Positions 46,013 through 57,320 of a stretch of 64,000 bases of DNA are shown here, piece after piece. Where the stretch lies: the NCBI RefSeq assembly GCF_902686445.1, contig NC_062218.1, positions 11,941,015 through 12,005,014 of the forward strand, written 5' to 3'. The stretch's first letter is position 1. Each line of letters opens with the position of its first letter. A program made the translations under genes and the position numbers. The notes below the pieces were generated by a model. The model did not search any database. It was not told the origin of the DNA and saw only the letters and a list, made by a program, of their open reading frames with translations. The stretch is from Sciurus carolinensis. Its lineage: Eukaryota > Chordata > Mammalia > Rodentia > Sciuridae.

Positions 46013-46835
46013 GGAGTCTTCTATAAAGGGTCAGACTCCTGTAGCCAGCGTTCTTTTTAAAAACGTTCTAACTACTGCTTGCACCATCTCCAGCAATATG
46101 TCCATAACCTGTGTGGCATTTCTCAAGGGCCCCTTGCTTCTGGCCCCATTTGCTCGCTTCCCAGCGCTGCTCCAAGACTTCTCCCATAGGGACCTTCCCG
46201 CACTCTCCCTCGCCTTGGTCTCGCCTCCTTCCTCTTTCCTGGCTCTAACTCTGGCCGCTCCTTGTCCCTCTCCGTAAGTGCCAGACCGACAGCTCCCCAT
46301 CCCCTTTGAGTGTGGAGGGCTCTTCACACAGCTCTCCCCTCTGCATCCGGCCCCAGAGAGCCCAGATGGGTTTCGGCCCCATCTGGACACATCTGGTCAT
46401 GTGAGAGGAGCTGGAAGGGAGGTTGCCGAGAGCCAAGTTGCATGAGGACTTGAGGGGTTCTCTTCCCTTTGTCTTATTTTGGCCACTGGCGAAGAAAGAG
46501 TCTTGCTTAGGATGCCAAGGGAGAACTAGGAGGGAAGGACAGAGGTGACTCTCCTAACATTTCAGGCCAAAACCATGGTTCAGGCCGAACCCCTGTGAGA
46601 AAAGACTGTACTGGGGCGTCCAAGGGCAGGGGGGTGGGCAGCTGCAACTCTGATGCCCGTGGGACCAAGCATCGTCCCTAATGAGAGGACACTGAGCACA
46701 CTCATGCCCACACGACATGACTTCCAGCTCGTAGCCGCGTCCACAGCCAGCCAGCTAAGAACCAAGAGGCCTCGGTGCAGGGCCAACGGCTCTCACCACT
46801 CGGCAGTAGTTAACGCATCACTGTTCAGGCCGTGG
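46013..46835. other. Unassigned sequence
   Basis: Moderately GC-rich. Overlapping frames on both strands (46031-46390 minus, 45891-46277 plus) have no domain. No repeat recognised. Confidence 0.5.
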
Positions 46836-47105
46836 TGCCCAGATATCTGATCAAACGCTAGTCTGGACGTTGCAGTGAAGGTATTTCTTAGGTGAGACTA
46901 ACATGGGAAGCAATGGACTCTAAGCAGACAAACTTCCAAAACATAGGGGGCCTCATCCACCAGCTGAGGTCTTAAGAGAACAGAAGACAAAGACCTCGCA
47001 GCAGCGGGAATCCTGCCTCTAGACTGTCTTTGGACTCCAGCTGCAGTGTCCCTCGCCATCTCCAGGGTCCATTCCAATACCTCAGCATTTGCTTGGAACT
47101 GCAGA
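46836..47105 (+). mobile_element. MLT1-type MaLR LTR fragment
   Basis: GTGAAGGTATTTCTTAGGTG, AGACTAACATGGGAAGCAAT, GGGCCTCATCCACCAGCTGA and TGTCTTTGGACTCCAGCTGC follow the order of an MLT1-like LTR on the plus strand. It is truncated at both ends. Confidence 0.7.
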
Positions 47106-47516
47106 TTTACTGAACTCTGTATGTTTCACTTAAAAGAGGCACGTCATGGCTTCCCTTTGGAACATCCAAATTGCCAGCATCACTACTCTTGTGCCCTGGA
47201 GCCCTTATTAGGTTAAGTAAGGACATAGGGTTGCCTGAATACCAGCACTGGGACACTGCAGGAGCTGTCTGACAGCAGAGCCGGCTACTGAGAGAGTAAG
47301 GGACAGCGGGCACAGGCCCTGTGGACCTGCTGGACAGAGGGATGTTCATGTCTCAGGAGGACACAGCAGAGCAGTGAGGGATTTCATCGCAGTCCTCGGG
47401 CATGCGGTTTAAAACATAAACTGTATTTCTGGAATTCTCCATTTGAGATTTTCAAACTGAGGTTGAATATGGGTAACTAAAACCTCGGAAAGCAACACTG
47501 CAGATAAGCAAGGACA
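47106..47516. other. Unassigned sequence
   Basis: No gene or repeat recognised. Confidence 0.5.
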
Positions 47517-47530
47517 ATGCAGTGTGTGCG

Positions 47531-47565
<35 letters not shown>

Positions 47566-47912
47566 CTCTGTGTGTTTGTGTGTGTGTATCTGTGTGTGCA
47601 TGTATGTCTCTGTGTGTTTGTGTGTGTGTATCTGTGTGTGCATGTATGTCTCTGTGTTTGTGTGTGTGTATCTGTGTGTGCATGTATGTCTCTGTGTTTG
47701 TGTGTGTGTATCTGTGTGTGCATGTATGTCTCTGTGTGTTTGTGTGTGTGTGTGTGTGCATGTATGTCTCTGTGTTTGTGTGTGTGTGCGTATCTGTGTG
47801 TGCATGTATGTCTCTGTGTTTGTGTGTGTGTATCTGTGTGTGCATGTATGTCTCTGTGTGTGCGTGTGTGTGCACGTGTGTGTGCTCGTGTGTGTGTGCA
47901 CACGTGCATATT
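47517..47912. repeat. TG-rich 40-bp minisatellite
   Basis: A TG run (47517-47560) leads into about eight copies of a 40-bp unit (CATGTATGTCTCTGTGTTTG, then TGTGTGTGTATCTGTGTGTG). The period is seen at 47641 and 47681. It ends in a TGCACGTG/TGTGCTCG-rich run. Six-frame translation gives long Cys/Val or Thr/His frames on both strands, up to 402 codons, purely because the repeat lacks stops. Confidence 0.93.
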
Positions 47913-47989
47913 TATACACACGCATCCTGCTGGCGGCTTCTCTGGAGAACCCCCGCTAGCACACTCCTGCCACCGGCCCTCCCTCTGTC

Positions 47990-49445
47990 ACCCCACCTGT
48001 CCAGTCTCCTCGGCTCCTCGGCTCCACGTCACACTCCCAGCCCTGCCCCTGCTGGTCTCCCCTGCTGCAGGCCACTCGCTCACTCTGGTCACGCTCAGCT
48101 CAGGCGCTGGTGCCCATGGCTCCCGGGGCTGCAGTGGTCCTCCCCTCGGGTCCACAAGGCCAAGTCCCAGGCCTCCAGCCAGCTCCTCCCCAGGTCACCT
48201 TCGTCATCAGACCTACTCGACCGCCTATTTCAGTCTCCCGCTACCCAGCCTGAAGCGCCAGGCCCTTCTTCCCGTCTCCAGGCCACGTGCCGTCTGCACA
48301 CATGTAAACAAGAGGTGCCTGTGTCCGGTCACCGTCTGTCATCTCCCTCAGCCAGAATGGCACTTCACGGGACAGGGATTGTCTGGTTTAGTTCCTGGGC
48401 AGGCCCCAAACCCCTAAAGCCATGGCCGGGATGTAGACGGTGGCCAAGAGCACGCGCGGACGGCGGAACCCCTTCTGGGCCCCACACCCACCCGCACCCA
48501 GCGACCCCCCATCAAACGCTCCTGAGCAGTGGCCCCCCCCCCGCCATCGCCCGCTGTGCCCTTCTCTCCAACACACCCTCACCACAGCAGGAACCAGGAA
48601 CTGCGCCGGGCCCAGTGCAAGTTCCCTCCCTGCCTTACCTGCGGGCCGCACGAGGCAGAGTTGTCCCTCCTCTGAGACGCCCTCTCCTCCTGGCCAGGAC
48701 CCCCTCCCGCCCTGCTCCCGCCTGATGACTTCTTCCCACCTCAGCTCCGAAGTTCAGGTCAGCTGGACGCTCGTCCGGCCCCTTCTCTGTTCACGCCCTC
48801 TCCCTGGACGGCTTCGGAAGCTCCGCTCCCTACCTCCTGACCATCCTCTCCACCCCGGGTGGGCCCCCACCTCCCAGTCCTCTGTGTGGTCATCTCAGAC
48901 GCAGCCTCAAGTCAGCATTTCCCAAGTCACACCCCGCTCCCCCTACCGCTCTCCGGGCTTCCCCATCCTTCCAGCGCTAAGGCAGAACATCTTGAAGACA
49001 TCCCAGCTCTGGTCTTCTGCAGGCACACAGGCAACCTCCCTCAGCTGTCCCAGTAACAAGCCATGCACACTCAGACCACAGGACCTTTGCATGTGAGGTC
49101 CCCATGCTCTGGAGCCCTGCCTGCCAGATATCCACACAATTCCCTCCAGTCCTTTGGGTACCTGCTTAAGTACCCCTTACTAGTAAGGGAACTTCTGATC
49201 ATTTATAAAACAGCAAGTACCACCAATTCGCTCCAGAATGTTCTCTAACCTCCTTGCTTCATTTGTTATTTTCAGAGCACCCATCAGGACTTGACATGGT
49301 ACATCAGTGGAGGACTAGAAGGACAGGGACTCGGTCTAACCCTGAGAATGAAGGAACGGTCATCTGTGTTCACTACCCTAGCCCCAGTACATAGAACGGC
49401 ATCTGGGTTCTCGGTAGATACTCAGTAAATACGTGTTGGGTGAGA
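47990..49445 (+). mobile_element. L2 LINE fossil (non-LTR), diverged
   Basis: The L2 3' region is recognisable in order: CACAGGACCTTTGCATGTGA, CCATGCTCTGGAGCCCTGCC, CTTCATTTGTTATTTTCAGA, CATAGAACGGCATCTGGGTT and GATACTCAGTAAATACGTGT. The 5' part (47990-48800) is a weaker match and includes a GC-rich stretch. No frame is preserved. Confidence 0.65.
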
Positions 49446-51166
49446 AGCCAGATGATAGATGTCGGCAGACTAGGAACGTGCTTCCGGAGACGCTGCACCG
49501 ATGGTGAGCTCACCGGAGCAGGCCAGGAGCAGGCTTGTTCATACTCGTCCTGGCGCCCAGAACCATGCCTGGCTCAGAGCTGGTCATTCATTAAAGAGTA
49601 CTGAGCAGATGGACCTGAATGTTAGTTTTCCCTACACCGGACATTCTTGCTGTTGGAAGCAGTGAGGTAAGCGGATTTTCCAATCCACTCTGGAAACTCT
49701 GAGAGCCATGAGAGCAGAAGTGGACCGTGCAGGCTCTCTCCTGCCGGCCTGCTCTCCACCCTGCCACGGGGCAGCCCCAGAGGAAGGCTCCATGGTCCAC
49801 TGTAGACCCCAGGCCTTAGTTTTCAACCAGCTCTATCAGACATAATAAAGACCGTGATCATCACTCCCACGACATCTAGATCTCTCGTTCTTCTGAATCA
49901 AGGAAGGAAAGGGGGCTGTCAAAGAAAAAATTTTAAAAAGGTTGTGATTTAGGATACCCAGAGGTCAAAAGCCCATGACCGATAGCCAGATTTAAGTCAC
50001 TACCTGGAAATGCCAGCTCTAATTATAATCGAAGGGATCTTTACGCCCTTGTCGCTGTAGTCTAGGAAAATAAACCATCAGTTATAGACAAATCGGCTTA
50101 CATGGTTCTACTTGCCCCAAAGCAGAGCAAGCGTGCAACAGGCACGGTGAGAAAGTCCAAGCACTTCCTGCGTGTGCTGTCGGAACTGCCGCCAGGCGAG
50201 CCTCCCTCCGCCCGGCTGGAAGCCTCCCAGACGGCAGCCCGCATCTTACTGTGTGCAGAGAAGCGCGGAATGCTTCCACCTGGATCTGAGTTTATTTTTG
50301 ACAGAGGGAATTATCTGTTAGTCCCTCCTCCCAAGCAGTTGCCTCCGTCTCCTCCAACCACTTCAGCCAGCCCTGTCTTTCTAGGCTTCTGGAATCTGTG
50401 TAAACGCACAGGCGTGTGCTTTTTCGTGAGAGAGGAGTGATAACTTTGTGTCTTTTGCACCAGGCAGTCGCAGGAGACTGGCCTCTGCAGCCAGAAGACC
50501 CCTGCAGGGACCGGCAGCAGGAGCGCCCTCTGGGGGTCACTTGCAGTCTCCCTTCCTCACACTTCCTGGTGAACTCGGAGTCCCTCCACAAACTCCATCT
50601 CCTGATTTCTCAAGAAGGGCCTGTCTGGAGGATTAGGCACCATTCCTAAAACTGGCAGGCATTTGGATTATCTGGAACGCCTGGCAAAAATATCGAGCCT
50701 GAAGCCTCCGACAATCCCAGTGGGCCAGAACCACTGCACAAAGTGCCCAAGAACCTGGGTGTTCCCGATTCCCGGTGGCTGCTTATGCAAACTCAGCACC
50801 AGTTCCGCATCAGGCTTGAGGACCACCAGCAGGGCAGATGCAAGGGCTTGGCGCTTCTCAATTCCTGATGAAGACGAGACCAAGGACACCTTCCAAGGTG
50901 ACGTTCATTCCTCTTCAATGGTGCTTATGGGTAGGTGCAACCCTCTAGGGAACACCCCAACCTGCTGGTTCCCATCCAAATCTGGAGGCTAAGGTCATCC
51001 CCAGGCTTCCTCTGACATCATTTCCTATTTAAGTGGAAGTAAAGAAAGTCCTCAAAAATGACATCTATGAGCACTCAGATGAGAAGCTAAGGTTCTGTAC
51101 AAGTATGGAACACCAGGACTACTCCACGCTCTGTCTCTGGTTCAATCCCTCAGACACCAAAATACC
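49446..51166. other. Unassigned, with a second L2-like end at 49530-49610
   Basis: CCCAGAACCATGCCTGGCTC and TCATTCATTAAAGAGTACTG look like another L2/MIR-type 3' end. The rest (49620-51166) shows no gene or named repeat. A 112-codon plus frame (50102-50440) has no domain. Confidence 0.45.
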
Positions 51167-51892
51167 TGTTGTAGTGGATCGAATAACGGCAAAGAGGTCT
51201 GTATTGCACTCCCAGAACCCGTGGGTGTGCAAACAAATAGGTCTACATCATAACCCCATGAACCTAAGGTTGCAGGCGGAATTAAAGTCGCTAATCAGAG
51301 CATGGTGGCACACGCCTGCAATCCCATCGGCTCGGGAGGTTGCAGCAGGAGGATCTCAAGTTCAAAGCCAGCCTCAGCAACTTAGCAAGGCCCTCAGTAA
51401 CTCAGTGAACTCCTGTCTCAAAATAAAAAATAAAAAGGTCTGGGGACGTGGCTCAGTGGTTACGCATCCCTAGGTTCAATCCCCAATACAAAAATAAGTT
51501 GCAAATCAGCTGATCCTAAACTGGAGGGCTGCCTGGATTATCTAGGTGAGCTCAACGCAATCATAGAGGCCTCTAAAAATGCATGAAAGGGGCAGGAGAG
51601 GGAGTCAGAGAAAGACCAGGGACTAAGAAGCACCATGAGAGAGTGGCAACATGCTGACTTCGAAGAGGCCACAAGCCAAGGTAAGCAGTGACCTCTGGGA
51701 GCTGGAAAAGCAGAGGCACAGATTGTCCCCTAGGACCTCCAGAAGGACGGCAGCCTCGCCAGGGCTCAACTCTCACCCAGTGAGACCCATGTCAGCTGTC
51801 TGAACTGGAGACCTGAAGGATAACGCTTCCATTGTATAAACCACAAAACTTTGGAATAACTTGTTACAGTAGCCCGAGGAAGTTAGCACAGC
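51167..51892 (+). mobile_element. ERVL/MaLR-type LTR split by a SINE
   Basis: TGTTGTAGTGGATCGAATAA, AACCTAAGGTTGCAGGCGGA, (SINE), TGCCTGGATTATCTAGGTGA, ATGCTGACTTCGAAGAGGCC and AACTTGTTACAGTAGCCCGA follow the order of an MLT-type LTR on the plus strand. The SINE at 51299-51500 interrupts it with flanking direct repeats. Confidence 0.65.
51299..51500 (+). repeat. B1-ID heterodimeric SINE with target duplication
   Basis: B1 half (GCATGGTGGCACACGCCTGC, AGCAGGAGGATCTCAAGTTC), A-rich linker, ID half (GGTCTGGGGACGTGGCTCAG, GGTTCAATCCCC), A-rich tail. Flanking 9-bp repeats GCTAATCAG (51290-51298) and GCAAATCAG (51501-51509) differ by one base. The element lies inside an LTR. Confidence 0.92.
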
Positions 51893-54654
51893 TAGGAGAG
51901 CTGGATGGCTCCTGGACACTGCCCTGAATTCCTTCCCACGGACCAAGCATGGTGGACACAGGCAAGCAAGAACTCACACTGCCCCGGCCACACCAGGATG
52001 CCCGTGAACCCTGACCCCAACATCATACACCTCCCGACCCTGGGCACCAAGGACCAGTCACTGGGGTTTTGCTGAGGCTTCATTTTTTCGAGTGGGCATT
52101 TGGTTTTAGCATCCCTGGTCCCCCATCCACTTTGTACCATCAGTTGTCTTGAGGATGATTAAATAATTTAGCACTTAGTCCCCAGTGTAGAAGCAGCCTC
52201 TGGTCTGGATCATGACCATGCCAAAGGAGTGGCCGCCGGCAAGAGACCCGGCGATATCACCACTAGGTGCCAAAGTTGGCACAGCTTCAGGGGAGCTCCT
52301 GGGGCACCTCCACCATGTGTACAGATGTGTGGGAAGAATTAGAAGGAGTGTGTGTGTGTTCTGGGAAGCCCAGGGTGGGAAACGGTGTGTGGATCAGTGA
52401 ACCAGCTGGAACGTGTATTCCCTCCCTTCCTGGTAACCTCCCCTAGACCACTAAGAGTCACAGACCACAGTGGCTGCTTGCCCCACACAGGGTTGACTGG
52501 GTCAGGGAAAACCTGCCCCAGATGGACCAAGCAGAGCTTCTATCCCTGGAATTTAGATTTTGAGCCTAGAGAGAAGGTGCCTCTTCGCTGACTGTACACA
52601 TGAAAGCTCAGAAACCAGGAGGGTTTGGTCGTTGCTGTTGTTATTGTTGTTTTGAGGATTTTGTTGTTGTTCTTGTTCTTGTTTGTTTTGTTTTGTTTTG
52701 GAAGCCCACAGAAAGATTATGGATGCCAACAGAGCAGTCTCCAGAGAGGAAGGAGAGTGAAGCAGACCACCCAGGAATGCAGAGAGGAGAAATCTGAGTC
52801 ACCTGACAGTGCCGGACCCTGCGGGTACCTCCCGTGCACCCAGCATCACCACCATGCCGAGCTTCCCTGAAACAAACCTGGCCCACCCCTGTTCTGCTTT
52901 AGTTGGCTCATGTGTTTACAACCAAAAGAATACTAACCCTATGCGAGATGTCACTGCCACCGGGTCCAGAGTCCAGTAGGAAATGCTTATTAGAAAGCAC
53001 AGTAAGATCTACAACCAATATTTACTTAGCTCCTTACAGGTTCCACTGAGCAAAATCTGGAGGAAACAGACATGTCCCTTATCTCCTGACCCAGGGCTTC
53101 CCTGTTGCCACAAGACACCTGAGTTCTGCTTGTCACCACAGTGTACAACCTGAAGTGCAAAAGAAGTACTGCTGACGAAGCTCTTCCCCAACGGGAAGCC
53201 GGAGCATGGGATCCGTTCTCCCTCCCTCCCCCACCCCAGGCCACCAGGCAGACAGACGCGCTCTGCTGGCAGATTGTCCCACCAGCCAGCCACCTGGAGC
53301 AGCGGCAAAATAACTCACCCTTGCATTGAACCCCCCTCCACTGCTTCTCCACCTTTCTCTTGCTCCTTAGGGTTGCTCTCCCAGTAAATGAATAGACATC
53401 CTAGCCTGCAGCTCTGCTCTTTGGGAACTCATTCCAAGATGCTCAGGATTAAAACGAGTTCTAAGGTCAACTTAGAAGCTGAACACGGTAATGAGGGAAA
53501 AGCCCTGGCTAATCTTGTTTTTGGTAACTGAGAATGGAATACATGCTAATGTAACTGAGGCACAGGGTTAAAATCACAGATTCCCCTCCACCTAAATTAC
53601 ACTGACAGTGACTTTAACAACAAACCACTAATTGATTTCCCGCACAGGAGAATGGAGGTGAGATCATCTTAGCAAATAAACTAAGTGTAATGTCTCACTA
53701 TCCACCAAATACAGGAGAATTTAACACGATGCTTCGATAGGACTCCTCAGCGCCAACCTGTGCCCATAGAAAAGAGTCGCGTGGAAACCACCAGAGAGCG
53801 CCAAACTCAAAGGGGCCGCTAGGTGGCGGGCTTTCGACATCCTTTGGATTCTGCCTATTTGGAGATTCACTCCCAGGCTGTCTTCATTCAGATTGATGAG
53901 AATTTGCCATTTTGACAAACTGGAATGTACCATGCATAGTCTTGAGAATTTAAGAGTCCTGAAACTCAAAAAAAAAGTTGAAAATTGTTTTATCCCCGAT
54001 CAAAGCATTATAAATTAAATTGTAGAGAAGTCTTCACTTGTCCACGAGCCACGTGAATTTCACCGTCTCCTGGGCTGGAGATGTCGGCATTGGTGTGACC
54101 GTGTTTGGCGAGGTCTTTGGTCCAGTTGTACTTTAACGTGGAGAGTTTGTATGTTTGCTGTTTAAACAAGGTGCTTTGACAACCAAGACCTGTCCTAGAA
54201 CAGCATCTGTCAAACGAAGCCAGGGCAGACAGAGAGGCAGTACATCAAGCAGGGCACGGACGGCCACGGCAGGTGGAAAGGGTGGCGGCTGCTTGAGAAA
54301 ATGCTTTGCAATGAAGACTTTGCAGCTTCACGAGAAGACACAAAATCACCTACTGCAGAATGGTAAGCATCCATGAAGAACTGAGCTCAAGCAGCATTTT
54401 GATGAAACTGAAACATGTTTATGACATGCTGTAAAGTGAAAAATATCCAAGCCCCAAAAGAGCATGGTCCAATTTTGCAAAGAGTTGTTTAAATGAAATA
54501 AATTAATTGCATGAGCATATTTGTGGAGAGAAAGATCATTATTTCTTGAGACCAAAGGGAGGCTTACAGATTTTTTTGGCACGCTCTTTTTGCTTAGCCA
54601 TATTTCCTAGGTTTACTTATGTCTTTTTTATTTTTACTCTTAATTACTGGCATA
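51893..54654. other. Unassigned sequence with a (TTG/TTTTG)-rich patch
   Basis: No gene found. 52627-52700 is a low-complexity T/G tract (GTTGTTATTGTTG, TTGTTTTGTTTTGTTTTGG). Frames up to 108 codons (53026-53352 minus) have no domain and overlap each other. No repeat is named in the rest. Confidence 0.5.
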
Positions 54655-54870
54655 ACTTTCTATCAGGCCCTGTTCTAAGCATTCTATAAATATCGACTCA
54701 CTTAATCTTCACATGCCTACAAAGTAGGTACTATTACTATCCCCATTTTTATAAATGGAGATATTAAAGCACAGAGAGGTAAAGGTAATTACTCAAGGTC
54801 ACACAGCTAATGAATGGCAGGGGCCAGGATTCAGACCCAGAAAGTTCAGCCTCAGATTCTGTGCTGTCAA
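54655..54870 (-). repeat. MIR SINE, inverted
   Basis: Reverse complement of a MIR: GGCCCTGTTCTAAGCATTCT, ACTATCCCCATTTTTATAAA, AAAGCACAGAGAGGTAAAGG, CTCAAGGTCACACAGCTAAT and GGCCAGGATTCAGACCCAG, in the expected order. Confidence 0.9.
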
Positions 54871-56740
54871 CTAATAAAATAAAGGATAAAGAAAAAGGAA
54901 AGAGGGACAGAAAGAAGGAAAGGGGAGGGGAGATACTGTGTATCACAAGGGAACAGTACACAACTGCTTTAAAAGCAAAATATGCTTTAATGCCTCCAAA
55001 ATTTTATGATTAAAGGGAATTGGCTTTTTAAAGGGAAAGTATAAACTGAACAATAAACAAATATTAAAATATGTAACCCCAAGTATATTAACTGCAAGGA
55101 TCCAAAAGCATGCACATAAAATCTCTTAAACAGGAGGCAGTAATTTTTTTTTTTTAATACTTCCTGCTCTCAGAGCACACTAGGTGTGGAGCGGCTGGTT
55201 CCATCTCCACACCTTCCAAGTCTGACTTGGCCTCTCCAGAGCGTGCCTCAGCCTGACAGGCAGAAAGGCCGTGAAATGTCTTGTGGTTTCTGTTTTTATT
55301 TTTGTTTTTGTTTTAAACTAAGTAAAAGATAAACACTTTGTGTAAAAAGGGAAAAGAGGAAATGCCCAAGCAGAAAGCACGGCAGACCTTAAATACTAGT
55401 CCGCAGTTTTGAAGGTTTGTCTCCTTCAAGACCAGAGGGCTCAAATGAATGGAGGAAGTCTATTCTGCACCAAAAAAGAACCCAGCCAGTTCCCCCGCTA
55501 GCTCTCTGCACAGCCCAAGGCAGCAGGGACTGTCACCCTGGCTGGACCCAGAGGGAAGGGATGGGGAGACGGGGAGAGAGGAAAGGCAGGACCAGGAGGA
55601 GGAGGAAGGGTGAGGAAGGAGCTGCAGGAAGAACTGTGGAGGGAGGAGGGAGGCGGCTAGGGAGGCTGGCACCTGGAGAAGGGTCACACGCCGATCTCGA
55701 AAACCCAGCAGGCCTGAAACCGGAAAAAGAAGGATTTCTTCCCCTTTCTCAGTCCCTCAGCGCAGAGGGCAAAAATCTCCAAGTGCCAAATGTGTCTTTA
55801 CCTGTTAAGAACAGGGTCAGGACTCACTGGGTAAGGAAGTTTGAGTGTCGTCGGTAACAGGCATTAAGCAGAATCTCTTATTGTCACTGCAGCCTATTCC
55901 AGGACACAGAGCAGGAATGAACAGACCTTTTATAAAGTGATTTCCATACAAACGAACCCGGAGCTGCGTGGAAGAGGAAGACCCACGCCCAGAGAGCAAA
56001 GCAGCTTTGCTCTAGAGGACAAGACCAGTGCACCTCCCAGCTTCCATCTAACGGGTATTTTGAAATAGTCAGAGGTTAGATTGTTTCAAAACAAGAGCAT
56101 CCGTGACACTACAAATGCCAAGTCTCGTGCGTGAAGACCCCAGGGTTCTGCCTAAATGGCGGGTTGCTCCTTGGCCCTCACCACAAGCATGTCACGTACC
56201 CCCTCCTCAGACCTAGCAAAAGCATCCTCTCTAGTCCCAGGTCCCCACATTTAAGATAAATATTACACATGTTACGTTTAAGAAGTTCAGAGGACAAGCC
56301 TAGTGGGAAACGGGGAGGAAGACCGTGATCTCTTTCTTCTCAGCAGTCTCATATCATTTTTTTAAAAGGTCAGTGGGCACCTAAGTTTTCCTCTTAGACT
56401 TTGACCAAATTGGATAAAATTTTTAGCCTGATTTCCTTGAACTCACTAATTTACAATTGACGTGCTGAGCCTGTGTTGTACTTCTCCTTGGTGCCAGTGG
56501 CCTAAATACTTGACTTTCAGAGAATATTCTTCAGAAACTCCACCGCAAGAATACATTCTCACATCCAGAGGATTCCCTTGTAATGGAGCGCTACTTACAT
56601 AATGTATGTAAATGAAGAACTGCCAAGCGATTGGTATTCCACCCTTGTCTAGCGTTATTATTTCCCAATACTAAAAGGAGGTCATGAAGGCAAAAATACA
56701 TGATTAGCCACTTTTAAATCTTTATAATAAGATTTAAAAT
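54871..56740. other. Unassigned sequence with a purine-rich tract
   Basis: 55545-55680 is strongly G/A-rich (GGAGGAGGAGGAAGGG) and gives a Gly/Arg-rich plus frame of 146 codons (55417-55857). I read this as low complexity and not a gene. T11-type runs occur at 55146-55156. No repeat is named. Confidence 0.5.
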
Positions 56741-57320
56741 ATTAGTTCCCTGGGTGTATATTTGCATACAGTTACCAAGACATAATTAAAAATCCCAAGG
56801 TACGACTTAATCAGCCTCTCCCCTCTTAAACCAATCAACTACAGAGACTGCTAGGCAGTGACCCAGTTACTTCTTCAGATGCTTAATTAGTCCCAGAAAC
56901 ACCGAAGCTCTTTTTGAACAGTGTAAATCTATTTCTGTTGTTCATTAACACCCTTACAGCAGTTTCTGCAGCTATTAGACACAAGCCAATGGAAGGGCCA
57001 GGGGGAGTCACCAACAGAGTTGGCTCCCACTCTGTTTCAAACGAGGCCTAGCTAACAGGCTTTGCTTTAAATGGAGAATGCAGAATTCCAACACAGACAA
57101 AATCAAATTCCAAAGTCATTATGAAGCTAATGAACAAATGTAATCATGATGCAGATGCTCTCACACATTCAGAGAGACGTTAAATATTGCGTTTTTATTA
57201 CTCTCTAAATTTTCTCTTTAAGCAGGTGGAACATATTTTAAAGATAAAGGAAGTGACTGAGAGGGATTTCTCATTTTTTAATTTCTAGGTCTACATGAAC
57301 CTGGGAAGAGCATATCCGCT
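56741..57320. other. Candidate conserved non-coding block
   Basis: AT-rich but complex sequence without recognisable repeats or long frames. It holds many homeodomain-type and related cores (GCTTAATTAGTCCC, AACCAATCAACTAC, GAAGCTAATGAACAAATGTA, ATCATGATGCAGATG). The texture resembles developmental enhancers. This is an impression only; conservation cannot be seen from one sequence. Confidence 0.3.

Noticed and set aside
48420..48720. CpG-island promoter of a host gene
   Set aside because: The stretch is GC-rich with some CpGs but short. It overlaps an L2-like fossil, and no downstream exon is visible.
47517..48725. 402-codon plus-strand open frame and several other long frames over the same bases
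   Set aside because: The frame is driven by a stop-free TG minisatellite and then GC-rich L2-like sequence. There is no domain, and similarly long frames exist on both strands.
50640..50990. Possible hAT-type MER element
   Set aside because: A few phrases (ATTTGGATTATCTGGAACGC, CCCAGTGGGCC) hinted at a MER-type element, but the order and ends did not hold up by eye.
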